Shown here: one piece after another, positions 8,244 through 16,706 of the stretch
How positions within the stretch are numbered: position 1 is the stretch's first letter
How the letters are laid out: each line of letters begins with the position of its first letter
Assembly: GCF_001429245.1 (NCBI RefSeq)
Contig: NZ_LMJE01000010.1
Coordinates: 1-64,000, forward strand
Direction: 5' to 3'
DNA length: 64,000 nucleotides
From: Rhizobium sp. Root274
Lineage (GTDB): Bacteria; Pseudomonadota; Alphaproteobacteria; Rhizobiales; Rhizobiaceae
Program-made: the position numbers and the translations under genes
Notes under the pieces: model-generated
The model's input: only the letters and a program-made list of their open reading frames with translations
Told to the model about the DNA's origin: nothing
The model's database searches: none

Positions 8244-9662
8244 ATGCCATCCATTCGCGCAGCCGCTCCACTTGTAATGCTCCTACTCTCTGGTTGCGTC
8301 GTCGGACCTGATCACGAGACACCTCAGACCGCCCTGCCAGTCAAGTTTTCTGAAGGCAGCACCAAAGCCGCTGGCGATGTTTCCCTGGCCCCCTGGTGGA
8401 CCGCCTTCAATGATCCGCGGTTGAACTCTTTGGTGGAAAAGGGTTTGGCAGAAAACCTTGATGTGCTTCAGGCCATAGAGCGGATCTCGCAGGCCGAGGC
8501 AAGCTTCCGTGCTTCAGACGCCGGCGCGTTCCCGCAGCTCAACCTATCCGCGTCGCAGGAGACTGCCGGGCGTGATGCGAAGGGTGCCCTGGTTACGGAC
8601 AGCCCGACGAATTCGACAAGCTCCGGCAGCATCAGCGTCTCCTGGCTTCTGGACCTGTTCGGCCAGTACAAGCGATCGAAGGAAAGCGCCAAGGCAACCC
8701 TCGATGCTGCTTATGCCAGCGCCGACGTTGCTCGCCTCACCTATCTGTCCAGCGTCGTCTCGGCCTATGTCGACGCGCGCTACTATCAGGAACGCATCGC
8801 GATCGCGAAGCAGAACCTCGCATCCCGCAGAGAGACCCTGCAGCTGACCCAGCTGCAGTTGGAAGCGGGCGCCGCATCTCGTCTCGATGTCGTGCAGTCC
8901 GAAGGTCTGGTTAACTCGACACTGGCCGAAATTCCCGGGCTGGAAACCTCTTTCCGCCAGTCGACGCACCGCATCGCGGTTCTGCTCGGCCTGCCTGCAG
9001 CGACGCTGGTCGCCGACATGCAGAAGGGCGCACCGCAGCCTTACGCCCGTCGCAGCGTCAGCGCCGGCGTACCGGCAGATCTGATCCGCAACCGTCCGGA
9101 CATCCGTGCGGCAGAGCGCCAGCTCGCATCCGCCGTTGCTGAAGTCGGCGTCGCCGAAGCAGCGCTTTACCCGTCGATCACGCTCAGCGGCTCGATCACG
9201 CCAGCTTACATCTCGACCTCGAATGCGTTTGGTGCCAGCAGCAGCTGGGGCTTCGGCCCGAGCCTGAACCTGCCGATCTTCGACGCCGGCACGCGCCGTG
9301 CCAATGTTGATGCGCAGAAGGCATCCGCACGCGAAGCCTACCTGGCATGGAAGGAAACGGTCCTCGGAGCTGTGGAGGAAGTCGAAAACGCGTTGGTCGC
9401 GGTCAACCGTACCCGCCAGACGGTTTCTGCGCTGACGGCAACCGTCCGTTCCTACCAGGAAGCGCTGCAACTGGCGACCGCCAGCTATCGTGACGGCGCA
9501 TCTTCGCTGCTCGACGTACTCGATGCACAGCGCAACGTCGCCAGCGCCCAAGCGAACCTCGCCCAAGCGGTTCAGCAGATGGCAACCAACTACGTCAACC
9601 TGAACGTTGCCATCGGCGGCGGTTACGCCTGGGGCGGCAAGACCGTCGTCGCCAGCAAGTAA
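8244..9662 (+). CDS. Outer-membrane efflux channel lipoprotein (NodT/OprM type)
   Basis: This is the TolC-like exit duct of the RND system. The start at 8244 gives a lipoprotein signal ending in LLLSGC (acylated Cys18); an in-frame upstream ATG at 8160 would bury that signal, so I rejected it. The protein has 472 residues with two OEP repeats. Typical motifs are PWWTAFNDPRLN near residue 45, RLDVVQSEGLVNSTLAEIPG in the first repeat, and RPDIRAAERQLA and LLDVLDAQRNV in the second. It is the third gene of the operon, 128 bases after the pump. A hairpin terminator follows. Confidence 0.94.
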   Translation: MPSIRAAAPLVMLLLSGCVVGPDHETPQTALPVKFSEGSTKAAGDVSLAPWWTAFNDPRLNSLVEKGLAENLDVLQAIERISQAEASFRASDAGAFPQLNLSASQETAGRDAKGALVTDSPTNSTSSGSISVSWLLDLFGQYKRSKESAKATLDAAYASADVARLTYLSSVVSAYVDARYYQERIAIAKQNLASRRETLQLTQLQLEAGAASRLDVVQSEGLVNSTLAEIPGLETSFRQSTHRIAVLLGLPAATLVADMQKGAPQPYARRSVSAGVPADLIRNRPDIRAAERQLASAVAEVGVAEAALYPSITLSGSITPAYISTSNAFGASSSWGFGPSLNLPIFDAGTRRANVDAQKASAREAYLAWKETVLGAVEEVENALVAVNRTRQTVSALTATVRSYQEALQLATASYRDGASSLLDVLDAQRNVASAQANLAQAVQQMATNYVNLNVAIGGGYAWGGKTVVASK

Positions 9663-9688
9663 TCTCGCGCCCGACCTGCATCTTCGAG

Positions 9689-9720
9689 GCCCGGCACCGG
9701 AAACGGTGGCCGGGCTTCTT
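9689..9720 (+). terminator. Terminator of the RND operon
   Basis: The stem GCCCGGCACCG (9689-9699) pairs with CGGTGGCCGGGC (9704-9715) across a GAAA loop with one bulged C, and TTCTT follows. It separates the efflux operon from the convergent regulator gene. Confidence 0.75.
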
Positions 9721-9731
9721 GCATCTGAGCC

Positions 9732-10568
9732 TCAGAAGGTCGCCGGCGTATTGATCCAGATGAGCACGGTCTCGCCGCTGGAGATATTGCGCCAGGAATG
9801 CGGTCTGCGGCTTTCGAAATAGAAGCTATCACCCGCATGCAGCTCGAAGAACTTGTCACCATCGAGGATGATCTCCAGGCTGCCGGCCAGCATGTGGATG
9901 AACTCTTCCCCCTCATGCTGATAGGCCCCCTCGCTCGACGCGCCGGGCGCCAACTGGAAGCGATTGCATTCCATCTGGTTGCGCCCTTCGGCCAGCACCT
10001 GAACAGCGACGCCGGAGGATGTCGTGGGCCAGGATGGCCACTTCCCCTCCCTGATTAGAGATTCGCCACCTGCGCTCTCTTCCTGGCCACTGAGCGATGC
10101 GAGCGTCGTACCGAGATGACGCGCCACCTCGTGGAGAGCCGTAAACGATAACCCCTGTGACGTGCGCTCAAAGGTCGAAAGCTGCGACACCGATACGCCG
10201 GTCGCCTGGGCGATGCTCTCAAGGGTCTTGCCCGCATCGCGCCGCAGCCGACGGATCTTCGAACCGGGACGGATGTCGCCGGTGTCGCCGACCTCTTCGT
10301 CTGCGTAGCTGCCGTCCTCATCACTGGCAGAGGCTGAGGCAACCTGATCTTTCAGCGTTTCGCGAATGGCTGCAGGATTTAGGCCACGTTCGGTCCTGAG
10401 CCAAGCAATTCGCTTCAGCCTGTCGATCAGAAGTCGATCATAGAGCCTCTGCCCCGTTGCGGTGCGGATGGGCTGGATCAGGTCCTGGCTCTCCCAAAGC
10501 CGCAATGTGGAGGGAGATACGCCCGCCATTCTTGCCGCCTCCGCAATCTTGAACCGGATGTCGTCCAC
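9732..10568 (-). CDS. Three-module regulator: MerR helix-turn-helix + XRE helix-turn-helix + cupin
   Basis: About 278 residues form three readable modules. Residues about 1-70 are a MerR-type winged helix (KIAEAARMAGVSPSTLRLWES, then an RLYD wing). After an acidic linker, residues about 100-155 form an XRE-type helix-turn-helix (IRRLRRDAGKTLESIA, GVSVSQLSTFER). Residues about 195-275 are a cupin sensor barrel (HEGEEFIHMLAGSLEI, LHAGDSFYFESRRPHSWRN). I prefer the GTG start at 10568, preceded by GAGGG; a TTG at 10583 would add five residues. It is divergent from gabT-gabD, so it probably controls GABA use with a small-molecule ligand in the cupin. Two DNA-binding heads in one chain are unusual. 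Confidence 0.85.
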   Translation of the reverse strand: MDDIRFKIAEAARMAGVSPSTLRLWESQDLIQPIRTATGQRLYDRLLIDRLKRIAWLRTERGLNPAAIRETLKDQVASASASDEDGSYADEEVGDTGDIRPGSKIRRLRRDAGKTLESIAQATGVSVSQLSTFERTSQGLSFTALHEVARHLGTTLASLSGQEESAGGESLIREGKWPSWPTTSSGVAVQVLAEGRNQMECNRFQLAPGASSEGAYQHEGEEFIHMLAGSLEIILDGDKFFELHAGDSFYFESRRPHSWRNISSGETVLIWINTPATF

Positions 10569-10628
10569 GCTGCCCTCGATCAAATGTCGCAGTCACGGTT
10601 GATAATGCCGACAAAGCATATTGCAAGT

Positions 10629-10645
10629 CTACAGAAAAAATGTAG
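10629..10645. promoter_or_regulatory. Candidate operator in the gab divergent promoter
   Basis: CTACA (10629-10633) and TGTAG (10641-10645) form a perfect inverted repeat around GAAAAAA. A wider TTGCA/TGCAA pair lies at 10621-10625 and 10652-10656, slightly off-centre. The site lies between the MerR/XRE/cupin gene and gabT, so it may bind that regulator. The evidence is symmetry and location only. Confidence 0.4.
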
Positions 10646-10713
10646 GAAATATGCAAGGAGCATGTTCGGACCCTTTCTGGACACGCTGGCAACCCTTCGC
10701 ACAGGACGAAACG

Positions 10714-11994
10714 ATGAAGAACGCCGAAATCTCAGCTCGCAAAAATGACGCCATTTCCCGCGGCGTCGGCATGACCACGCAGATCTATGCCGACAAGGCT
10801 GAGAACTCGGAGATCTGGGACGTCGAAGGTCGGCGTTACATCGACTTCGCCGGGGGCATTGCCGTTCTCAACACCGGCCACCGTCACCCGAAGGTCGTCG
10901 ACGCCGTCAAGAAGCAGCTCGACCGCTTCACCCACACCTGCCACCAGGTCGTGCCTTACGAAAACTACGTCGCGCTTGCCGAACGCCTCAACAAGATGCT
11001 GCCGGGCAACTTCGAAAAGAAGACAATTTTCGCGACGACCGGCGCTGAAGCCGTCGAAAACGCGATCAAGATCGCCCGCTGCGCCACTGGCCGCTCCGCC
11101 GTCATCGCCTTTACCGGCGGCTTCCACGGCCGCACCTTCATGGGCATGGCACTCACCGGCAAGGTCGTGCCCTACAAGGTCGGTTTCGGCCCTATGATGA
11201 ACGACGTCTTCCACGTTCCCTTCCCGCTAGAGATGCATGGCATCGACGTCGAGACCACGCTCGACGTTCTCGACAAGCTGTTCAAGGCCGATGTCGACCC
11301 GAAGCGCGTTGCCGCGATCATTCTCGAGCCGGTCCAGGGCGAAGGTGGCTTCTACGACGTGCCGCGCGCACTCATGAAGGCGCTGCGCGAACTCTGCGAC
11401 GAGCACGGCATCCTGCTCGTTGCCGACGAAGTTCAGACCGGTTTTGCCCGTACCGGCAAGATGTTCGCGATGGAGCATTATGACGTTGTTCCGGACCTGA
11501 CGACCATGGCAAAGAGCCTCGCCGGCGGCTTCCCGCTTTCGGCTGTCACAGGCCGTGCCGAACTGATGGATGCACCCGGCCCTGGCGGCCTCGGCGGCAC
11601 CTATGCCGGCAACCCGCTGGCGATCGCCGCCGCCCACGCCGTGCTCGACGTCATCGAAGACGAGCAGCTCTGCGATCGCGCCAACCAGCTCGGCAACCGC
11701 CTCAAGCAGCGCCTCGAAGCAATCCGCGCCGACGTTCCCCAGATCATGGACATCCGCGGCCTCGGCTTCATGAATGCCGTCGAGTTCAAAGTCCCCGGAA
11801 CCGACAAGCCGAATGCGGATTTCACCAACGCGGTGCGTGTAAAGGCGCTGGAGAAAGGCCTGATCCTTCTGACCTGCGGCGTCTACAGCAACGTCATCCG
11901 CTTCCTCGCCCCGATCACCATTCAGGACGAGGTCTTCAACGAGGCACTCGACCTGATCGAGGCCTCGATCCGTGAAGTTGCAGCGGGAGCCTGA
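10714..11994 (+). CDS. gabT: 4-aminobutyrate aminotransferase
   Basis: The enzyme moves the amino group of GABA to 2-oxoglutarate, giving succinate semialdehyde and glutamate (cytosolic, PLP-dependent, class III fold). The start at 10714 has AGGACGAA upstream and gives 426 residues, matching the GabT family. The pyridoxal-binding Lys is about residue 267 in TTMAKSLAGG. Cofactor-site motifs TTGAEAVENA and FHGRTFMGMALTGK are present, as is the substrate-binding VADEVQTGFARTGK. It is followed three bases later by gabD and lies divergent from a MerR/XRE/cupin regulator, which supports GABA catabolism over related ornithine-type substrates. Confidence 0.95.
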   Translation: MKNAEISARKNDAISRGVGMTTQIYADKAENSEIWDVEGRRYIDFAGGIAVLNTGHRHPKVVDAVKKQLDRFTHTCHQVVPYENYVALAERLNKMLPGNFEKKTIFATTGAEAVENAIKIARCATGRSAVIAFTGGFHGRTFMGMALTGKVVPYKVGFGPMMNDVFHVPFPLEMHGIDVETTLDVLDKLFKADVDPKRVAAIILEPVQGEGGFYDVPRALMKALRELCDEHGILLVADEVQTGFARTGKMFAMEHYDVVPDLTTMAKSLAGGFPLSAVTGRAELMDAPGPGGLGGTYAGNPLAIAAAHAVLDVIEDEQLCDRANQLGNRLKQRLEAIRADVPQIMDIRGLGFMNAVEFKVPGTDKPNADFTNAVRVKALEKGLILLTCGVYSNVIRFLAPITIQDEVFNEALDLIEASIREVAAGA

Positions 11995-11997
11995 AGC

Positions 11998-13482
11998 ATG
12001 ACCATCTCGAATCTTCTGACGGATAAACTGAAAGATCCGACGCTTGCGACCGACAAGTCGCTGGTGGGCAACGCCTGGCTCGCCACCAGCCAGTCTGGCA
12101 AGACCTTCGAAGTGACGAACCCGGCGACGGGCGAAGTCATTGCCGTGCTTCCGGACGTGAACAAGACGGAAGTCACCAAGGCGATCGATGCGGCTCACTC
12201 CGCCCAGAAAGCCTGGGCGAAGAAGACCGGCAAGGAACGCGCCGCGATCTTGCGCAAGCTCAATGACCTGATGGTCGCCAATGCCGATGACCTTGCCACC
12301 ATCCTTACCATGGAAATGGGCAAGCCCTGGGCCGAAGCGCGCGGCGAAATCCTCTACGGCGCCTCCTATGTCGAGTGGTTCGCCGAAGAAGCAAAGCGCG
12401 TCTATGGGGACACCATCCCCGGCCACCAGCCTGACAAGCGGATCATGGTCATCAAGCAGCCGGTGGGCGTGGTTGGTGCCATCACGCCATGGAACTTCCC
12501 GAATGCCATGCTGGCCCGCAAGGTGGCCCCGGCACTGGCCGTCGGCTGCGCCATGGTGTCCAAGCCTGCGGCTCAGACCCCGCTTTCGGCCCTCGCTTTG
12601 GCCCTGCTTGCCGAACGCGCCGGCCTTCCTTCGGGTCTCTTCTCGGTGCTGACCTCGACCGATGCTGCCATGATCGGTCAGGAATTCTGCGCCAATGACA
12701 AGGTCCGCAAGCTGACCTTCACCGGCTCGACCAATGTCGGCCGCATCCTGATGCGCCAGGGTGCCGACCAGATCATGAAGCTCGGCCTGGAGCTCGGCGG
12801 CAATGCGCCGTTCATCGTTTTCGATGACGCAGATCTCGATGCCGCCGTCGAAGGTGCAATGATCTCCAAGTACCGCAATGCCGGCCAGACCTGCGTCTGC
12901 GCAAACCGTCTCTACGTCCAGTCGGGCATCTACGACGCGTTTGCAAAGAAGCTCGCCGAGAAGGTCTCGCAACTGAAGGTCGGCGACGGCTTTGCCGAAG
13001 GCGTGACGACAGGTCCCCTGATTGATGCGAATGCCGTGAAGAAGGTGAAGGAACACGTGGCCGACGCCGTATCGAAGGGTGCAAAGGTTGCACTCGGCGG
13101 CAGCGGTGCCGACGCTGGCGAATTGTTCTTCCAGCCGACGATTCTGACTGGCGTCACAACCGACATGAAGGTCGCAAGTGAAGAGACCTTCGGCCCCGTG
13201 GCCCCTCTCTTCAAGTTCGAGACGGAAGAAGAAGTTATCGAAATGGCCAATGCGACCGAATTCGGCCTCGCATCCTATTTCTACTCAAAGGATATCGCCA
13301 AGATCTTCCGGGTTGCCGAAGCTCTTGAATACGGCATGGTCGGCGTTAACACCGGCCTTATCTCCACGGAAGTTGCCCCCTTCGGTGGCATCAAGCAGTC
13401 CGGCCTCGGCCGTGAAGGCTCGAAATACGGCATCGATGACTACACCGAGATCAAATATATCTGCCTCGGTGGCATCGCCTGA
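11998..13482 (+). CDS. gabD: Succinate-semialdehyde dehydrogenase, NAD(P)+
   Basis: It oxidises succinate semialdehyde to succinate, the second step of GABA breakdown. The 494-residue ALDH-superfamily protein carries the catalytic Cys at about residue 299 in GQTCVCANR, the general-base Glu in LELGGNAPF, and cofactor-binding VGAITPWNFPNAM and TFTGSTNVGR. The paired cysteines (CVC) match GabD of E. coli. The start lies three bases after the gabT stop, so the two are translated from one message. A hairpin follows the gene. Confidence 0.95.
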   Translation: MTISNLLTDKLKDPTLATDKSLVGNAWLATSQSGKTFEVTNPATGEVIAVLPDVNKTEVTKAIDAAHSAQKAWAKKTGKERAAILRKLNDLMVANADDLATILTMEMGKPWAEARGEILYGASYVEWFAEEAKRVYGDTIPGHQPDKRIMVIKQPVGVVGAITPWNFPNAMLARKVAPALAVGCAMVSKPAAQTPLSALALALLAERAGLPSGLFSVLTSTDAAMIGQEFCANDKVRKLTFTGSTNVGRILMRQGADQIMKLGLELGGNAPFIVFDDADLDAAVEGAMISKYRNAGQTCVCANRLYVQSGIYDAFAKKLAEKVSQLKVGDGFAEGVTTGPLIDANAVKKVKEHVADAVSKGAKVALGGSGADAGELFFQPTILTGVTTDMKVASEETFGPVAPLFKFETEEEVIEMANATEFGLASYFYSKDIAKIFRVAEALEYGMVGVNTGLISTEVAPFGGIKQSGLGREGSKYGIDDYTEIKYICLGGIA

Positions 13483-13490
13483 CCATACCT

Positions 13491-13518
13491 CTGATCCCCG
13501 GCACCGGTCGGGGATCAG
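13491..13518. terminator. Hairpin between convergent gabD and oxyR-like gene
   Basis: CTGATCCCCG (13491-13500) pairs with CGGGGATCAG (13509-13518) around an eight-base loop. It overlaps the last bases of the convergent LysR gene. There is no T-run on the plus strand, so it may need Rho or act only as an RNA 3'-end stabiliser. Confidence 0.5.
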
Positions 13519-14447
13519 CCAACGACGTTCGGACCTCGCTCGAAGAGTCCGTTAGCCACTTCGGCGCCAAGCTTCGCAAGGGCGGCAAAGTGACTGCCCC
13601 GCGCACTAGACCGTCGCCAGAAGAACGCGATGTCGCGCGTCCCGGCCCAATCCGAGATCGTCAGCAGACGGATATTCTCATCCTCGGAAAACTCGGACCG
13701 CACGTAGAGCTCCGGAAACAGCGACAATCCCATTTCGATCGAAACCATCTGCCTCAGAGCATCAAGGCTCGATCCCTCGTAGTCCTCAGCAAGAACCGCA
13801 CCCGACATTTCCGACAGCTTGCGGACGTCGTCCAGCAGCCTGTGACCACGGCCGAGTGTCATCAACCGCATCCCTTTTAGCGCGGCCATCTCTACGGCTT
13901 TGCGATCCGCCAGAGGATGCGTTGCCGGAACGCCCAGAAAGATCCGCTCCCGGCAGATGATCTCCGACACGAGATCCGGCTCCTGAATGGGGACTGGTCC
14001 GACCCCGCAATCCGTCTCGCCTTCCAGCACGGCTCTTTCCAGCTGCCGCGGCCTGTCTTCGCGAATATAGATCTTCAGCTCGGGATATTGCCGGTGCAAT
14101 GGAGGCAGCAGATAGGGAAGGAAATAGGGTCCGAAGGACGGGGCAACGCCAAGCCTGATCGCGCCTCCGAGATTGGCCTTCGACCCCGTCGCCAGCACCC
14201 TGATCTCATCAAGACCATTGAGGATCACCTTTGCCGCCGCAATGATCTCGGCTCCCACAGGCGTCGGCGTGACCTGGCCCGGCATTCGGTCGATGAGCGT
14301 CACCCCAAGTTGCTTCTCCAGAAGCGAAAGCTGCACAGATAGGGTAGGCTGCGAGACGTTACAGCGTTTGGCGGCTTCACCGAAGTGGCCGGTCTCTCCT
14401 ACGGTGACCAGATACTCCAACTGCCGATGGCTGGGGCGAAACGGCAC
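13515..14447 (-). CDS. LysR-family regulator, OxyR-like but lacking the redox cysteines
   Basis: About 310 residues. The N-terminal winged helix (RQLEYLVTVGETGHFGEAAKRC, then VSQPTLSVQLSLLEKQLG) and the effector domain follow OxyR closely (LGVAPSFGPYFLPYLLPPL, LMTLGRGHRLLDDVRKLSE). In OxyR of E. coli the disulfide-forming Cys199 and Cys208 lie in this last segment; here the matching positions are Arg and Ser. A peroxide-disulfide switch is therefore unlikely. I prefer the GTG at 14447 because GAGGTG precedes it; an ATG at 14459 lacks a ribosome site. It is convergent with gabD and divergent from a DUF465 gene. The ligand is unknown. Confidence 0.85.
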   Translation of the reverse strand: MPFRPSHRQLEYLVTVGETGHFGEAAKRCNVSQPTLSVQLSLLEKQLGVTLIDRMPGQVTPTPVGAEIIAAAKVILNGLDEIRVLATGSKANLGGAIRLGVAPSFGPYFLPYLLPPLHRQYPELKIYIREDRPRQLERAVLEGETDCGVGPVPIQEPDLVSEIICRERIFLGVPATHPLADRKAVEMAALKGMRLMTLGRGHRLLDDVRKLSEMSGAVLAEDYEGSSLDALRQMVSIEMGLSLFPELYVRSEFSEDENIRLLTISDWAGTRDIAFFWRRSSARGSHFAALAKLGAEVANGLFERGPNVVG

Positions 14448-14457
14448 AGCCCACCTC

Positions 14458-14472
14458 ATAGAGAATAACTAT
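14458..14472. promoter_or_regulatory. OxyR-type box ATAG-N7-CTAT
   Basis: ATAG (14458-14461), seven bases, then CTAT (14469-14472) match the OxyR half-operator. Seven bases further on is ATAA (14480-14483), a degenerate start of the second half-site. It lies just upstream of the preferred GTG start of the oxyR-like gene, as expected for autoregulation in this family. Confidence 0.55.
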
Positions 14473-14548
14473 CAAAATCATAATATCAATGAATTGGAAT
14501 AATTAAAAGCGGGCTTCCATATTAGCTGTGCACGAAAGGAGATCACCC

Positions 14549-14779
14549 ATGAAGCAACTGCTCAAAGCCCTGAGAGCCCGCCACTCGATCGTCGCCGCCA
14601 AGATCGATGAGGAACAGCGCCGTCCGCAACCGGACGGGATCCGGGTTCGCGCCTTGAAGAAGATTAAGCTGCATTTGAAGGAGCAGATCATGTTGCTCGA
14701 ACGGGGCGATGCCATGAAGGCATCCGCCGCACGTCCCAAGGGTTCGAATTTCGGCATCCCACTTCTCGCCGGCCGGTGA
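14549..14779 (+). CDS. DUF465/YdcH-like small protein
   Basis: A 76-residue basic, helical protein with a YdcH/DUF465-type pattern: a first helix (LLKALRARHSIVAAKIDEEQ), a Pro-Asp turn, and a second helix (RVRALKKIKLHLKEQI), likely a short coiled-coil hairpin. The start ATG at 14549 has AAGGAG five bases upstream. It is a single gene; the A/T-rich gap upstream is shared with the oxyR-like regulator, which could control it. Function of the family is unknown. Confidence 0.75.
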   Translation: MKQLLKALRARHSIVAAKIDEEQRRPQPDGIRVRALKKIKLHLKEQIMLLERGDAMKASAARPKGSNFGIPLLAGR

Positions 14780-14880
14780 GCTGCCGTGCGCCTTGATGGC
14801 GCTTGCCAGCCAGGCGAGAGCCGCCGGCGGGGCCGCTGTGCCCCGCTGGCGATAGGTTCACTGAACTCGGCCAAACAAAA

Positions 14881-14907
14881 AGCCCAGCGTCGGGTCGACG
14901 CTGGGCT
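14881..14907 (-). terminator. Rho-independent terminator of efp
   Basis: AGCCCAGCGTC (14881-14891) pairs with GACGCTGGGCT (14897-14907). On the minus strand it is followed by a T-rich stretch (complement of CAAACAAAA). It therefore ends the efp transcript 25 bases after the stop and may also stop reading from the DUF465 gene. Confidence 0.85.
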
Positions 14908-14931
14908 TTCGATATTTGCTTTAAACTACGC

Positions 14932-15501
14932 TCAGTTCTTAGCGCGTTCGACGTAGGAATTGTCTTCCGTCGCGATGACGACGCGGGTGCCGGCATCGAT
15001 ATGCGGCGGCACCATGGTGCGGATGCCGTTGGACAGCATCGCCGGCTTGTAGGACGACGAAGCCGTCTGCCCCTTGACGACCGGCTCGGTCTCGGTGATC
15101 TCAAGCGTCACGTGGCGCGGCAGCTGGATCGCCAGCGCAATGCCTTCATGCATCGACAGGATGCAGACCATGCCTTCCTGCAGATAGGCCTTCTGGTCAC
15201 CCATGGTTTCCACATCAACCACGACTTGGTCGTAGTTGTCAGGGTTCATGAAGTGGAAGCCTTCGCCGTCTTCATAGAGGAACTGGTGGTTGACGTCCTC
15301 GACGAAGGCGCGCTCGACCTGCTCGGTGGTGCGCCAGCGCTCGGAAACCTTCACGCCATCCACGATGCGACGCATATTGACCTGCGTCACCGGCGTGCCC
15401 TTGCCGGGGTGAAAGTTTTCGGCGGTGAGCACGACATAGAGCTTGCCGTCGACATCGATAACATTGCCCTTGCGGACGGAAGAGGCGATAACCTTGACCA
15501 T
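14932..15501 (-). CDS. efp: Translation elongation factor P
   Basis: EF-P rescues ribosomes stalled at consecutive prolines. The 189-residue protein has the KOW-like first domain and two OB domains. The modification site is Lys34 in HPGKG at the loop tip, the residue that receives (R)-beta-lysine. The start at 15501 gives [12 protein letters not shown], the usual N-terminus. The open frame continues upstream, but that extension overlaps epmA and has no homology. It is divergent from epmA-epmB, the two genes for its own modification, with 137 bases between starts. Confidence 0.96.
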   Translation of the reverse strand: MVKVIASSVRKGNVIDVDGKLYVVLTAENFHPGKGTPVTQVNMRRIVDGVKVSERWRTTEQVERAFVEDVNHQFLYEDGEGFHFMNPDNYDQVVVDVETMGDQKAYLQEGMVCILSMHEGIALAIQLPRHVTLEITETEPVVKGQTASSSYKPAMLSNGIRTMVPPHIDAGTRVVIATEDNSYVERAKN

Positions 15502-15638
15502 TGGAATTCCTTGTATCTGCGTGAGACCCGTCGTAAAGGACGGCCGTCCCTGCTGACGTCTTCGAATTTCTCGGGCGGGACTAACCCAAATCCGGCAAAA
15601 TAGCCAGCCCGTGTTGAGAGAAGGATCGAGAATCCGGA

Positions 15639-16706
15639 ATGTCTGATCTGAGCCGCTCAGCCCCTGCGTGGTGGACCCCCTCGGCCCACGCCGACCGGCG
15701 GCCTTTCCTGATCGAACGCAACCGGATCCAGGCGGCTTTCCGCAGTCACTTCGCCGATCAGGATTTCGTCGAGGTCGACACGGCAACACTTCAGACCTCC
15801 CCCGGCAATGAAGCCCATCTGCATGCATTCGCCACCGAAGCCATCGGACATGATGGCACGCCGGCTCCGCTCTACCTGCACACCTCTCCGGAATTCGCCT
15901 GTAAGAAGCTTCTCTCCGCTGGCGAGACCCGCATCGCCTGCTTCGCCCATGTCTACCGCAATCGAGAACGCGGTCCGCTTCACCATCCGGAATTCACCAT
16001 GCTCGAATGGTACCGTGTCGGCCAGTCCTATGAGACGCTGATGCAGGATTGTGCCGAACTGTTGGCACTGGCGGCCCACACCGCTGGCACCAGCCGCTTT
16101 ACTTTTAATGGCAAGTCGGTCGATCCTTTTGCGACGCCCGAACGGATCTCGGTTGCCGATGCATTCGCGCGCTATGCCGGCATTGATCTCCTCGCCACGA
16201 TTGCTAAGGACGGCAGCACCGATCGTGACGCGCTGGCCGCTCAGATGCGGGAAAAGTCCCTGCGCGTTGCCGAAGACGATACCTGGGCCGATCTCTTCAG
16301 CCGGGTTATCGTCGACAAGGTGGAGCCCAACCTCGGTCTCGGCCGCGCCACCATACTCGATCGCTATCCGGTCGCCGAGGCGGCACTGGCACGACCCTGC
16401 CCTGACGATCCCCGCGTTGCCGAACGTTTCGAACTCTACGCCTGCGGCGTGGAACTCGCCAATGCTTTCGGCGAGCTGACAGATCCCAAGGAGCAGCGTC
16501 GCCGCTTCGAGGCCGAGATGGCGGAGAAGCAACGGGTCTATGGCGAAACCTACCCGCTGGACGAAGACTTCCTCGAAGCTCTTGCCATCATGCCTCAAGC
16601 CTCGGGCATCGCTCTCGGTTTCGACCGGCTGGTCATGCTGGCGACGGGCGCCCTCAGGATAGACCAGGTGATCTGGGCTCCAGTGCCGGAGACGCATCGT
16701 GGCTGA
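15639..16706 (+). CDS. epmA: EF-P (R)-beta-lysine ligase (PoxA/GenX)
   Basis: The enzyme activates (R)-beta-lysine with ATP and attaches it to Lys34 of EF-P. It is a truncated lysyl-tRNA synthetase of 355 residues: only the class II catalytic core is present, without the anticodon-binding domain, as the family requires. Motif 2 is [20 protein letters not shown] near residue 104 and motif 3 is [14 protein letters not shown] near residue 318. The start codon lies 137 bases from efp on the other strand. It overlaps epmB by eight bases, so the two are translationally coupled. Confidence 0.95.
   Translation: MSDLSRSAPAWWTPSAHADRRPFLIERNRIQAAFRSHFADQDFVEVDTATLQTSPGNEAHLHAFATEAIGHDGTPAPLYLHTSPEFACKKLLSAGETRIACFAHVYRNRERGPLHHPEFTMLEWYRVGQSYETLMQDCAELLALAAHTAGTSRFTFNGKSVDPFATPERISVADAFARYAGIDLLATIAKDGSTDRDALAAQMREKSLRVAEDDTWADLFSRVIVDKVEPNLGLGRATILDRYPVAEAALARPCPDDPRVAERFELYACGVELANAFGELTDPKEQRRRFEAEMAEKQRVYGETYPLDEDFLEALAIMPQASGIALGFDRLVMLATGALRIDQVIWAPVPETHRG

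Noticed and set aside
11227-13056. A 609-codon open frame antisense to gabT-gabD
   Set aside because: It crosses two well-supported genes and has low-complexity, unlikely composition.
15502-15828. 109-codon upstream extension of efp
   Set aside because: EF-P begins at MVKVIASS; the extension overlaps epmA on the other strand and has no homology.
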